Positions 1-5,695 of a stretch of DNA of 5,695 bases are shown piece by piece. The position numbers were made by a program, and so were the translations under genes. Origin of the DNA: Clostridium sp. CAG:413 (lineage in GTDB: Bacteria; Bacillota; Clostridia; Oscillospirales; Acutalibacteraceae). The stretch lies in the NCBI GenBank assembly GCA_000431775.1, contig FR888227.1, positions 58,104 to 63,798 of the forward strand. The letters are read 5' to 3'. Numbering within the stretch: the stretch's first letter is position 1; each line of letters opens with the position of its first letter. Under the pieces are notes generated by a model. That model had not been told where the DNA came from, did no database searches, and saw only the letters and a program-made list of their open reading frames with translations.

Positions 1-2205
1 ACCATATGGAACGAAAAGGCGATATCCGTATGGATGTGCCATTGCCTCAAGGGGCTGGATTCATTCTCGACGGAAAAAGCCAAAAAGACCGTTTCCTCCG
101 TCTCCCGCTCGGCAGACATGTCAATGTGCGGCGCTTTGGCTTTCTATCCCCTCTCGGATATCGAATCCGCAAAGAGCACGGCCGCCGAGGTAGTGCTGAA
201 CTACATAAAGAAGCGCGACACCTATCTGCTCGACAAGGAATTCAGTGTATCGAATCACAGCAAGACTTCGTTCACCACCGAGCAATCCACGGTCACATTC
301 AGGGGCACGAGCAGCCCCGCATACGACCTCAAATGCAACGGTGAGAAGCTGACCGTCGCAAAGACGGGCGATTTCTCCGTCGACTGCCCTTTGAAAGTCG
401 GCAAAAACACTATAAAATTTGAACATAAGAGCAAGACCTACACATACACCGTGACCTACAAAATAAAGCTGCTTAAGAGCGTTTCGCCCTCGGACGATAT
501 CACCGTGCCGGGCGGTATGCTCGTCGAGGTCTCGGCGATTGCCCACAAGAGCGCCTCGCTGAGCGTTGAATTCGGCGGCAAGAGCTACACGATGAAAGCT
601 GTGCAGACCGAGTCGGAGGAGGATTCCGCACCCGATGCAGATTCCGATTTCACCTCCTTTACGGCTTCGCTCAAAACGCCGGAGGGCACTTCCTCGGTGC
701 AGAAGCTCGGCAAATACAAGGTGACGGCAAAGTATCAAGGGCTGACCGAATCCCTCAGCGGCGCAAACGTCATCGTCAGCGCAAATGTTATCGAAGTGCC
801 GCCCGAGACCGACCCGCCCACTCAAGAGCCGACCTCCGCGGGCACAACTCACGCGGGCGAAACCTCATCCCCCGCCGATGAGCCCGGCAGCTCAAGCGCA
901 CCCGCCGCTTCATCGAACACGCCGCAGGGCGACTCACTCGAAAGATACAGCTACAAAAATAACTACGGCCTCGGCACGGCGAAGATCTGCGAGATAATCG
1001 ACGACTATGTTGAGGTATACCCGGGCAACACCACGGCGACCTATTCCGTGCCGGACTGTTCACCCCTGCTCAAGGGCACGGCGGACTATGTCAAAAACAG
1101 CGCCAAATACGACAACGACACATATTATATCCTTGCCTCGGGCGTCAAGGTGCCGCTGCTGCGTGAGGAGCGGCTTGCTTCCGGCATAAACGGCAAGATA
1201 ACCCATGTTAAGATAGTTGACGGCTATGTGATGCCGAAGAATAATATCAAGGTCGTCAGCGCAAAGGCATATGACTCAAAGACCGTCATTGAGCTTGATA
1301 TGAACCGCAGCGTTGTATTCAACATCAAGCTGACCGGGCAGACCTACGGCTTATATAACGACAGGCGCGTTACCGTATCCTCGCTCAACTGCTCAGGCGT
1401 TGAGATCACATTCAGCGACACAGCCTCGGCGGGCGAAAACATGGCGTTCGTCAACTCCGTTATCAAGGGCGGCAAGTGGAGCGTCAACAAGAGCGCCTCC
1501 ACCGTCACGCTCTCGCTTGAGCTTGCCCAAAAGGGTAAATTCTACGGCTTCCACTGCGAATACAACGAAAAGGGCAACCTTGTGCTCTCGTTTAAGCATA
1601 AGCCCTCGTCGTCGCTCAGCGGCTACACTATCATGCTCGACCCGGGCCACGGCGGCATTGACGGCGGCGCGGGCTGCGCCGTTTCCTCAACCGATTTCGG
1701 CCAGGAGAAGAATATAAATCTCTCCATCGCCACCAAGGTCAAGGCTCTGCTTGAAGCGGAGGGCGCAAAGGTCGTTATGACCCGCACGGGCGACAAATGG
1801 GTCTGCTACGCCGACAGGAATGCGGCGGTCAGAAAGCAAGACCCCGATATGTTCATCGCCATTCACTGCGACTCAAGCTCCACGGCATCGGCAATGGGCA
1901 CCTCGGCTTATTATTACAGGGCATATTCACAGCCGCTTGCAAAGGCTCTGCATCAGAGCATCGTTGCGGCGTACAAGAGCGATATCTACGCCGATAAGCC
2001 CGATTCATTCAAGAATAAGGTCAGCAGGGGCGCAAACTTCTACGCTTTCAGAGTGACAAGAGTTGAGGAATGCCCCGCCGTGCTGATAGAATACGGCTTT
2101 GTCTCCAACACGGACGAGTGCCAGGTGCTCCAAAACGCCAAAAACAGAGACACCCTCGCCAAGGCTACGGTCGAAGGCATCAAAAAATACATCAGCGCGA
2201 GCTGA
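1..2205 (+). CDS. Multidomain N-acetylmuramoyl-L-alanine amidase (Amidase_3), 5'-truncated by window
   Basis: Predicted peptidoglycan hydrolase that cleaves the bond between N-acetylmuramic acid and L-Ala; it probably acts outside the membrane. The frame is open from base 1, and no signal peptide follows the first Met (base 34), so the true start lies upstream; 734 codons are visible. Order, in codons counted from base 1: 1-75, an alpha/beta-looking tail with the stretch GALAFYPLSDIESAK; about 88-152, an Ig-like beta module (pattern VGKNTIKF); about 155-263, a second beta-rich module; 265-312, a Pro/Thr/Ser/Glu linker; about 320-540, an unassigned beta-rich region; 541-734, the Amidase_3 domain. 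The zinc ligands expected for the family are visible: His550 in LDPGHGG, Glu569 in GQEKN and His622 in FIAIHCDSS. The catalytic Glu697 is in PAVLIEYGFVSN. The amidase assignment is firm; the roles of the upstream modules (wall binding, or a second enzyme) are inferred. The 3' end overlaps a convergent gene by 14 bp. Confidence 0.93.
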   Translation, partial: TIWNEKAISVWMCHCLKGLDSFSTEKAKKTVSSVSRSADMSMCGALAFYPLSDIESAKSTAAEVVLNYIKKRDTYLLDKEFSVSNHSKTSFTTEQSTVTFRGTSSPAYDLKCNGEKLTVAKTGDFSVDCPLKVGKNTIKFEHKSKTYTYTVTYKIKLLKSVSPSDDITVPGGMLVEVSAIAHKSASLSVEFGGKSYTMKAVQTESEEDSAPDADSDFTSFTASLKTPEGTSSVQKLGKYKVTAKYQGLTESLSGANVIVSANVIEVPPETDPPTQEPTSAGTTHAGETSSPADEPGSSSAPAASSNTPQGDSLERYSYKNNYGLGTAKICEIIDDYVEVYPGNTTATYSVPDCSPLLKGTADYVKNSAKYDNDTYYILASGVKVPLLREERLASGINGKITHVKIVDGYVMPKNNIKVVSAKAYDSKTVIELDMNRSVVFNIKLTGQTYGLYNDRRVTVSSLNCSGVEITFSDTASAGENMAFVNSVIKGGKWSVNKSASTVTLSLELAQKGKFYGFHCEYNEKGNLVLSFKHKPSSSLSGYTIMLDPGHGGIDGGAGCAVSSTDFGQEKNINLSIATKVKALLEAEGAKVVMTRTGDKWVCYADRNAAVRKQDPDMFIAIHCDSSSTASAMGTSAYYYRAYSQPLAKALHQSIVAAYKSDIYADKPDSFKNKVSRGANFYAFRVTRVEECPAVLIEYGFVSNTDECQVLQNAKNRDTLAKATVEGIKKYISAS
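793..936 (+). other. Pro/Thr/Ser/Glu/Ala-rich interdomain linker within the amidase
   Basis: Forty-eight codons made almost entirely of P, T, S, E, A, G and D, beginning EVPPETDPPTQEP. There is almost no hydrophobic content. It separates the N-terminal beta modules from the C-terminal half that carries the amidase. Such linkers are typical of secreted, wall-associated Gram-positive enzymes and support an extracellular location. The stretch is low in complexity but holds no exact tandem repeat that I can see. Confidence 0.75.
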
Positions 2206-2584
2206 GCCGCTTCTCAACGGCGGTGCAGAGCATAAATCCCGGCAGACTGAGGGCAAACCACCCGAGCGTAAAGAGCGGGCAGATCTGACCCATTATATTA
2301 AACGGCTTCTCCGAGTAATCCCACACATCCCAGCCGAGCCCGAGGTTGACCACCGCCCCGACGGCGAATTCAAGGCTCGTGATAACAAGCGCCCCGAGCA
2401 GGCAGCGCAGGAGGATATTGACATCCCTGCTGCGGTTTATCAGCATGAAGAGCGCCATTACCGCGCCACCCGTGAGCGCCATTGTCCAATGGGTATAGCC
2501 CCGCACTATCACCTCGATAGCGCCGTAGATAAACGCTCCCAGCCCGAAAATTATAATGTATTTCCCTACCCCTGTTTTCATCAT
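2192..2584 (-). CDS. Small integral membrane protein, putative ABC-transporter type IV (PF06541/CmpB-like) family
   Basis: A 130-residue protein with about four predicted membrane helices, near residues 6-27, 33-49, 56-80 and 102-124. Between helices 3 and 4 is a conserved-looking segment with W85, W88-D89-Y90, P94, N96, G99 and C102 (pattern WDYSxxPxNxxGxIC). I recognise this as the hallmark of PF06541, a family annotated as putative ABC-transporter permease. Its transport role is not proven, and no ATPase is encoded nearby. An in-frame stop lies two codons upstream of the first of two tandem ATGs (2584 and 2581). The AGGTGA-like ribosome site fits either ATG, so the start is uncertain by one residue. 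The gene diverges from the sulfatase operon across 38 bp, and its last 14 bp overlap the end of the amidase gene. The basic C-terminus (EKRLSSR) would lie in the cytoplasm by the positive-inside rule. Confidence 0.85.
   Translation of the reverse strand: MMKTGVGKYIIIFGLGAFIYGAIEVIVRGYTHWTMALTGGAVMALFMLINRSRDVNILLRCLLGALVITSLEFAVGAVVNLGLGWDVWDYSEKPFNIMGQICPLFTLGWFALSLPGFMLCTAVEKRLSSR
2552..2557 (+). promoter_or_regulatory. Candidate -10 box (TATAAT) for the sulfatase operon
   Basis: A perfect TATAAT sits in an A/T-rich patch inside the 5' end of the divergent membrane-protein gene, about 65 bp before the anSME start codon. The hexamers 16-18 bp further upstream match TTGACA poorly (about 2 of 6), and there is no extended TG. 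TAGATA at 2526-2531 matches 4 of 6, but its 20-bp spacing is too long. The call therefore rests on the -10 alone and on the lack of room for a promoter in the 38-bp gap. Confidence 0.35.
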
Positions 2585-2611
2585 CCATCACCTGATTTAG
2601 GTTTGACAAAA

Positions 2612-2617
2612 GAGGTG
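2612..2617 (+). promoter_or_regulatory. Ribosome binding site of the anSME gene
   Basis: GAGGTG lies 5 nt before the ATG at 2623. It supports that start, which puts the first cluster cysteine at residue 15, close to the N-terminus as is usual for anSME proteins. Confidence 0.7.
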
Positions 2618-2622
2618 CTTTT

Positions 2623-3699
2623 ATGCGGCAACTGACCGCTCTGGTAAAACCTGCTTCATCAGCGTGCAATCTGAAATGCGGCTACTGCTTCTACTGCGAC
2701 GAGGCAAGCGCCCGCAGCGGCTGCGGCAAGGGCTTCATGAGCATTGACACGGCAAGAAATCTGATAAAAAAAGTATTTGACTTCTGCGGCAGCGGCTCCG
2801 TGATATCATTTATGTTTCAGGGCGGCGAACCTCTGCTTGCGGGGCTTCGCTTCTTTGAGGATTTCGTTGCGGCGGCACAGGATCTGAAGACCGACGGCAG
2901 CACCCTTCGCTTCTCGCTCCAGACCAACGGCACGCTGATAGACGATGGATTCTGCGAATTCTTCAAGCGAAACGGCTTCCTTATCGGCGTTTCGATAGAC
3001 GGCAAAAAGCCGCTGCACGACTCCCACCGCTGCGGCTCGTTCGACAAGGCGATGAACGGCGTCTCACTGCTGAGAAAGCACGGGGTGGACTTCAACATTC
3101 TCTCCGTCATCACTGCGGGCACGGACGCAAATGAGCTGTTTGACTTCTATATCGAGAATAATTTCAGAGACGTGCAGCCGATATACTGCCTTGACCCGCT
3201 CAGCGGCGAAAAGACGGAATACAGCCTCGGCGCGAGGGAGCTTGCCCGCTTCCAAAAGCGGTTGTTTAACCGCTGGTTTGCCGAGGTAAGCAGCGGCGGC
3301 AGGATGTATATCCGCGACTTTGACAATATCCTCTCGCTGCTCACAACAGGCAGAGCCGAGCAATGCGGCGCAAGCGGGCGCTGCAACGCCCAGCTCGTGG
3401 TCGAAGCTGACGGCACCTGTTACCCCTGCGATTTCTATTGCCTTGACGAATTTGAATGCCTGAACATTAACGAGGCTTCCGTTGACGATATCCTCAGATG
3501 CGACGGTCTGCGCCGCTTCTTTGAGCACACCGAGCCGGAGAACAAGCTCTGCCTCTCCTGCCCCGTGCGCTCGGTATGCGGCGGGGGCTGCAAGAGATAC
3601 AGGAGCCTTTATAATCAGCTCGACGGCTACTGCCCGAGGGCGGAGGCGCTACTCCACATAATCGACAAGCTCCGCAGTTCATTCAGCGACAACATATAG
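2623..3699 (+). CDS. Anaerobic sulfatase-maturating enzyme (radical SAM, SPASM domain)
   Basis: Predicted to oxidise the active-site Cys (or Ser) of a sulfatase to C-alpha-formylglycine, using S-adenosylmethionine and three [4Fe-4S] clusters in the cytoplasm. The 358-residue length is near that of the studied Clostridium perfringens anSME (about 370). The radical SAM motif CxxxCxxC is C15, C19 and C22, followed by Y24. GGEP, which contacts SAM, is at 67-70, and SLQTNGTLID is at 98-107. The C-terminal SPASM cysteines are C248, C254, C269 and C323 (auxiliary cluster I) and C310, C313, C319 and C337 (cluster II). Their spacing agrees with what I recall of the C. perfringens enzyme, whose catalytic Asp corresponds to D270 in YPCDFY. 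The next gene, 11 bp away, encodes a Cys-type sulfatase, its probable client. Other radical SAM/SPASM peptide modifiers are the alternative, but the YPCDFY and QTNGTLID motifs and the neighbour favour anSME. The requirement for anaerobiosis is family knowledge. Confidence 0.93.
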   Translation: MRQLTALVKPASSACNLKCGYCFYCDEASARSGCGKGFMSIDTARNLIKKVFDFCGSGSVISFMFQGGEPLLAGLRFFEDFVAAAQDLKTDGSTLRFSLQTNGTLIDDGFCEFFKRNGFLIGVSIDGKKPLHDSHRCGSFDKAMNGVSLLRKHGVDFNILSVITAGTDANELFDFYIENNFRDVQPIYCLDPLSGEKTEYSLGARELARFQKRLFNRWFAEVSSGGRMYIRDFDNILSLLTTGRAEQCGASGRCNAQLVVEADGTCYPCDFYCLDEFECLNINEASVDDILRCDGLRRFFEHTEPENKLCLSCPVRSVCGGGCKRYRSLYNQLDGYCPRAEALLHIIDKLRSSFSDNI

Positions 3700-3703
3700 G
3701 AGG
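3698..3703 (+). promoter_or_regulatory. Ribosome binding site that sets the sulfatase start
   Basis: A perfect AGGAGG overlaps the TAG stop of the anSME gene. It is 7 nt from the ATG at 3711 but only 1 nt from the in-frame GTG at 3705. It therefore selects the ATG and implies translational coupling with the preceding gene. Confidence 0.85.
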
Positions 3704-3710
3704 CGTGCAT

Positions 3711-5003
3711 ATGAAACGACCAAACATTATATTCTATTTCTCAGATCAGCAGCGGGCGGATACCGCGGGCTGCTACGGTCAAAGGCTGCCCGTTACGCCT
3801 AATCTCGACGCCGTAGCCGAGGAAGGCACGGTGTTTGAGAATGCCTTCACCTGCCAGCCCGTCTGCGGGCCGATGCGCGCCTGCCTGCAAAGCGGCGTAT
3901 ACGCAACGCAGACAGGCTGCTACCGCAACGATATTGCCCTGCCGACCGACCGCAAAACGCTCGCAAATTATCTAAGCGAGGCGGGCTATGACACGGCGTA
4001 TATCGGCAAATGGCACCTTGCCTCCGACAAGGAGCACGACCTTAAAGCCAAGGCGACCCCCAAGGAGCGCAGGGGCGGCTATGACTATTGGAGAGCCGCC
4101 GACGTGCTTGAATTCACCTCTCACGGCTACAACGGCTATATATTTGACGGCGACGGCAAACGGCTTGACTTCAAGGGCTACCGAGCCGACGCGATAAACG
4201 ATTACGCCGTCGAATACATCGAGAAACAGCCGCACGACAAGCCGTTCTTTATGTTTGTCTCTCAGCTTGAGCCGCATCATCAGAATGACCGTCTGAGATT
4301 TGAAGCGCCCAGGGGCGCCAAAAAAGCATTCAAGGATTACGACGTGCCCGGCGATCTTGAGGGCACTCTCGGCGACTGGCGGCTTCAAATGCCCGCCTAC
4401 CTCGCCTGCTGCAACCGTGTCGACTACAACTTCGGCAGACTGATTAAATCCCTCAAGGATAACGGATTATACGACAACACCGTTATCATCTACACCTCCG
4501 ACCACGGCTGCCACTTCCGCACGAGGAACGCAGAATACAAGCGCTCCTGCCATGAGGCGAGCATCAAGGTGCCTCTGGTCATAACCGGCGGCGGCTTCAC
4601 GGGCGGCGGCAGAGTAAGCGACCTTGTATCGCTGATAGACCTGCCCGCCACGGTACTTGACATTGCGGGCGTAAAAGTGCCCGAGAGCTATGCCGGCAAG
4701 AGCCTCACGGACCTCAAGGGGCACGACAGCGTATTCATGCAGATCTCCGAAAGCCAGATAGGCAGAGCGGTCAGAACGAAGAAATGGAAATACAGCGTGA
4801 CCGCCAAAAACAAGGACTGCGCCTACGCCGAGAGCTACACCGAGGACTTCCTCTATGACCTTGAGAGCGACCCATATGAGAAGAATAACCTTGTCAGCGA
4901 CCCCGCATACGCCGACGTGAGGGCTGATCTGCGCGAGCTGCTGACGGGATATATGAAAAAGGCGGGCGAGCCTTACCTTGAAATCAAATTAAAGGGAGAA
5001 TAA
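3711..5003 (+). CDS. Cys-type sulfatase (alkaline phosphatase superfamily, family S1), probably cytoplasmic
   Basis: Predicted to hydrolyse a sulfate ester with a formylglycine nucleophile and a divalent metal, probably Ca2+. The protein has 430 residues when started at the ATG at 3711; a GTG two codons earlier is too close to the ribosome site. The N-terminal strand NIIFYFSDQQRAD carries a metal-binding Asp (D12). The maturation and active-site motif is C52-G-P-M-R56, followed by ACLQSG. GKWHL (K100, H102) and TSDHG (D264, H265) match conserved metal and sulfate contacts of the family. LYDLESDPYEKNNL (381-394) is the usual C-terminal sulfatase motif. No signal peptide or lipobox is seen, so a cytoplasmic site is inferred. 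It sits between the anSME gene and a DUF2804 gene. The substrate cannot be read from the sequence: glycan, choline or aryl sulfates are possible, and phosphonate monoester hydrolases of the same fold are a weaker alternative. Met in place of the common Ser/Ala/Thr in CxPxR is a small variation. Confidence 0.93.
   Translation: MKRPNIIFYFSDQQRADTAGCYGQRLPVTPNLDAVAEEGTVFENAFTCQPVCGPMRACLQSGVYATQTGCYRNDIALPTDRKTLANYLSEAGYDTAYIGKWHLASDKEHDLKAKATPKERRGGYDYWRAADVLEFTSHGYNGYIFDGDGKRLDFKGYRADAINDYAVEYIEKQPHDKPFFMFVSQLEPHHQNDRLRFEAPRGAKKAFKDYDVPGDLEGTLGDWRLQMPAYLACCNRVDYNFGRLIKSLKDNGLYDNTVIIYTSDHGCHFRTRNAEYKRSCHEASIKVPLVITGGGFTGGGRVSDLVSLIDLPATVLDIAGVKVPESYAGKSLTDLKGHDSVFMQISESQIGRAVRTKKWKYSVTAKNKDCAYAESYTEDFLYDLESDPYEKNNLVSDPAYADVRADLRELLTGYMKKAGEPYLEIKLKGE
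4994..4999 (+). promoter_or_regulatory. Ribosome binding site of the DUF2804 gene
   Basis: GGGAGA lies inside the last codons of the sulfatase gene, 6 nt before the ATG at 5006. It supports this start and a coupled operon. Confidence 0.65.
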
Positions 5004-5005
5004 GC

Positions 5006-5695
5006 ATGAATCATAAGTGCGAAACCAAAAAGAAGCTGCTCAGACCCGACGGCTGCGTCGACGAGCCGGGCTGGGCAAGCAGCCTTGTCTATGAATACAG
5101 CCCGTTTGACGTAAAGGCCAACAAGCTCCGCATAAAGGAGTGGGATTACTACATAATCGTTGACGACAACGGCTACGCATTCTGCACCGTCATCGCCGAC
5201 AACCGCTATATGGGGCTTGCGAATTCGTCCTTCTACGACTTCAACGAGGGCAAGAAATACGACTTCATCACTCCCCTTGTGATGCCGATGGGCTCGCTGC
5301 ATATGCCGACCGACAGCTCAAAGGGCGATATCTACTTCCGCTCTGCCAACTGCGAGCTTGCCTATATCCACGTCGACGGCGGCAGGCGGCTGACGGGCAG
5401 ATATAAAAAATGCCTGCTTCACGACGAGCTTGAATTCGACCTTTTCCTGAAGGAATTCAAGGACGACGACACCATGGTCATCGCCACCCCGTGGCAACAG
5501 GATAAAAAAGCATTCTATTATAACCAAAAGATCAACTGTATGCCCGCCTCGGGCTATGTGCGCTTCGGCGGCAAGAGCTACGAATTCACACCCGAGCGCA
5601 ACTACGGCACCCTCGACTGGGGCAGAGGCGTATGGACATACGACAACACCTGGTATTGGGGCTCGGGCAACGGCACGGGGAACGGCAAGCGCTTC
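5006..5695 (+). CDS. DUF2804 family protein, 3'-truncated by window edge
   Basis: An open frame from the ATG at 5006 to the last base gives 230 residues without a stop; the family is usually about 330-350 residues, so roughly 100 are missing. Features typical of DUF2804 (PF10974) are visible: an N-terminal LLRPDGCVDEPGWA (11-24), a middle INCMPASGYVRFGG (176-189), and a Gly/Trp/Tyr-rich block LDWGRGVW (203-210) followed by W216 and WYWGSGNG (216-223). The family function is unknown to me. The alternating hydrophobic and aromatic pattern suggests a beta-rich, lipocalin-like fold, but that is inference. No signal peptide or membrane segment is seen, so it is probably cytoplasmic. Only 2 bp separate it from the sulfatase stop, so it is almost certainly cotranscribed and may serve the same sulfated substrate. 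Codon use resembles its neighbours. Confidence 0.88.
   Translation, partial: MNHKCETKKKLLRPDGCVDEPGWASSLVYEYSPFDVKANKLRIKEWDYYIIVDDNGYAFCTVIADNRYMGLANSSFYDFNEGKKYDFITPLVMPMGSLHMPTDSSKGDIYFRSANCELAYIHVDGGRRLTGRYKKCLLHDELEFDLFLKEFKDDDTMVIATPWQQDKKAFYYNQKINCMPASGYVRFGGKSYEFTPERNYGTLDWGRGVWTYDNTWYWGSGNGTGNGKRF

Noticed and set aside
571..588. 18-bp exact match between 571-588 and 5564-5581
   Set aside because: Both encode the peptide FGGKSY with the genome's preferred codons in beta-strand contexts; a chance match from codon bias is more likely than a repeat element.
121..852. 243-codon - strand open frame antisense to the amidase gene
   Set aside because: The + strand encodes a continuous, clearly modular protein. 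The antisense frame arises from G+C-rich codon use and has no family features.
2207..2224. Possible hairpin CCGC...GCGG after the amidase stop
   Set aside because: The stem is only 4-5 bp and no T-run follows, so it does not qualify as an intrinsic terminator.
2603..2608. Perfect TTGACA, a possible -35 box just before the anSME gene
   Set aside because: A -10 at normal spacing would fall inside the first codons of the gene (around 2626-2631, CGGCAA), which does not resemble TATAAT and would leave no leader with the ribosome site.
2099..2635. 178-codon + strand open frame across the membrane-protein gene
   Set aside because: It has no recognisable domain or hydrophobic pattern, is rich in Arg/His/Pro, and is antisense to a convincing PF06541 gene.
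3064..3528. 154-codon - strand open frame inside the anSME gene
   Set aside because: It lies opposite the conserved radical SAM/SPASM coding region, including cluster cysteines; no motif or ribosome site was recognised.
3705..3710. GTG at 3705 as the sulfatase start
   Set aside because: Only 1 nt separates it from AGGAGG; the ATG at 3711 has ideal 7-nt spacing.

Overview
The window looks like chromosomal DNA from an anaerobic, Gram-positive-type bacterium, most likely a gut Clostridia lineage such as Oscillospirales/Ruminococcaceae. This is an inference from four things: strong Shine-Dalgarno sites, moderately G+C-rich codon use (many GGC, GAC, CTC codons), a PF06541-type membrane protein common in clostridia, and an oxygen-sensitive radical SAM sulfatase-maturating enzyme. 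No RNA gene, insertion sequence, CRISPR array or phage feature was seen. The coding density is very high.

Left part (1-2205, + strand): the 3' portion of a large multidomain cell-wall amidase gene whose start lies before the window. It carries beta-sandwich-like modules, a Pro/Thr/Ser/Glu-rich linker, an unassigned central module and a C-terminal Amidase_3 zinc domain. Middle (2192-2584, - strand): a small four-helix membrane protein of the putative ABC-transporter type IV family (PF06541). It converges on the amidase gene and overlaps its end by 14 bp.

Right part (2623 to the window edge, + strand): a tight three-gene operon. The first gene is an anaerobic sulfatase-maturating enzyme (anSME), which turns a sulfatase active-site Cys into formylglycine. 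The second, 11 bp further on, is a Cys-type sulfatase with the target motif C-G-P-M-R. The third, after a 2-bp gap, is a DUF2804 protein that runs off the window. The enzyme and its likely client are therefore produced together, and the DUF2804 protein is a candidate partner in the same sulfated-substrate pathway. None of the complete operon proteins has a visible signal peptide, so the chemistry is probably cytoplasmic.

The membrane-protein gene and the operon diverge from a gap of only 38 bp, so their promoters must lie partly inside each other's coding sequence. A perfect TATAAT inside the membrane-protein gene is the best candidate for the operon.
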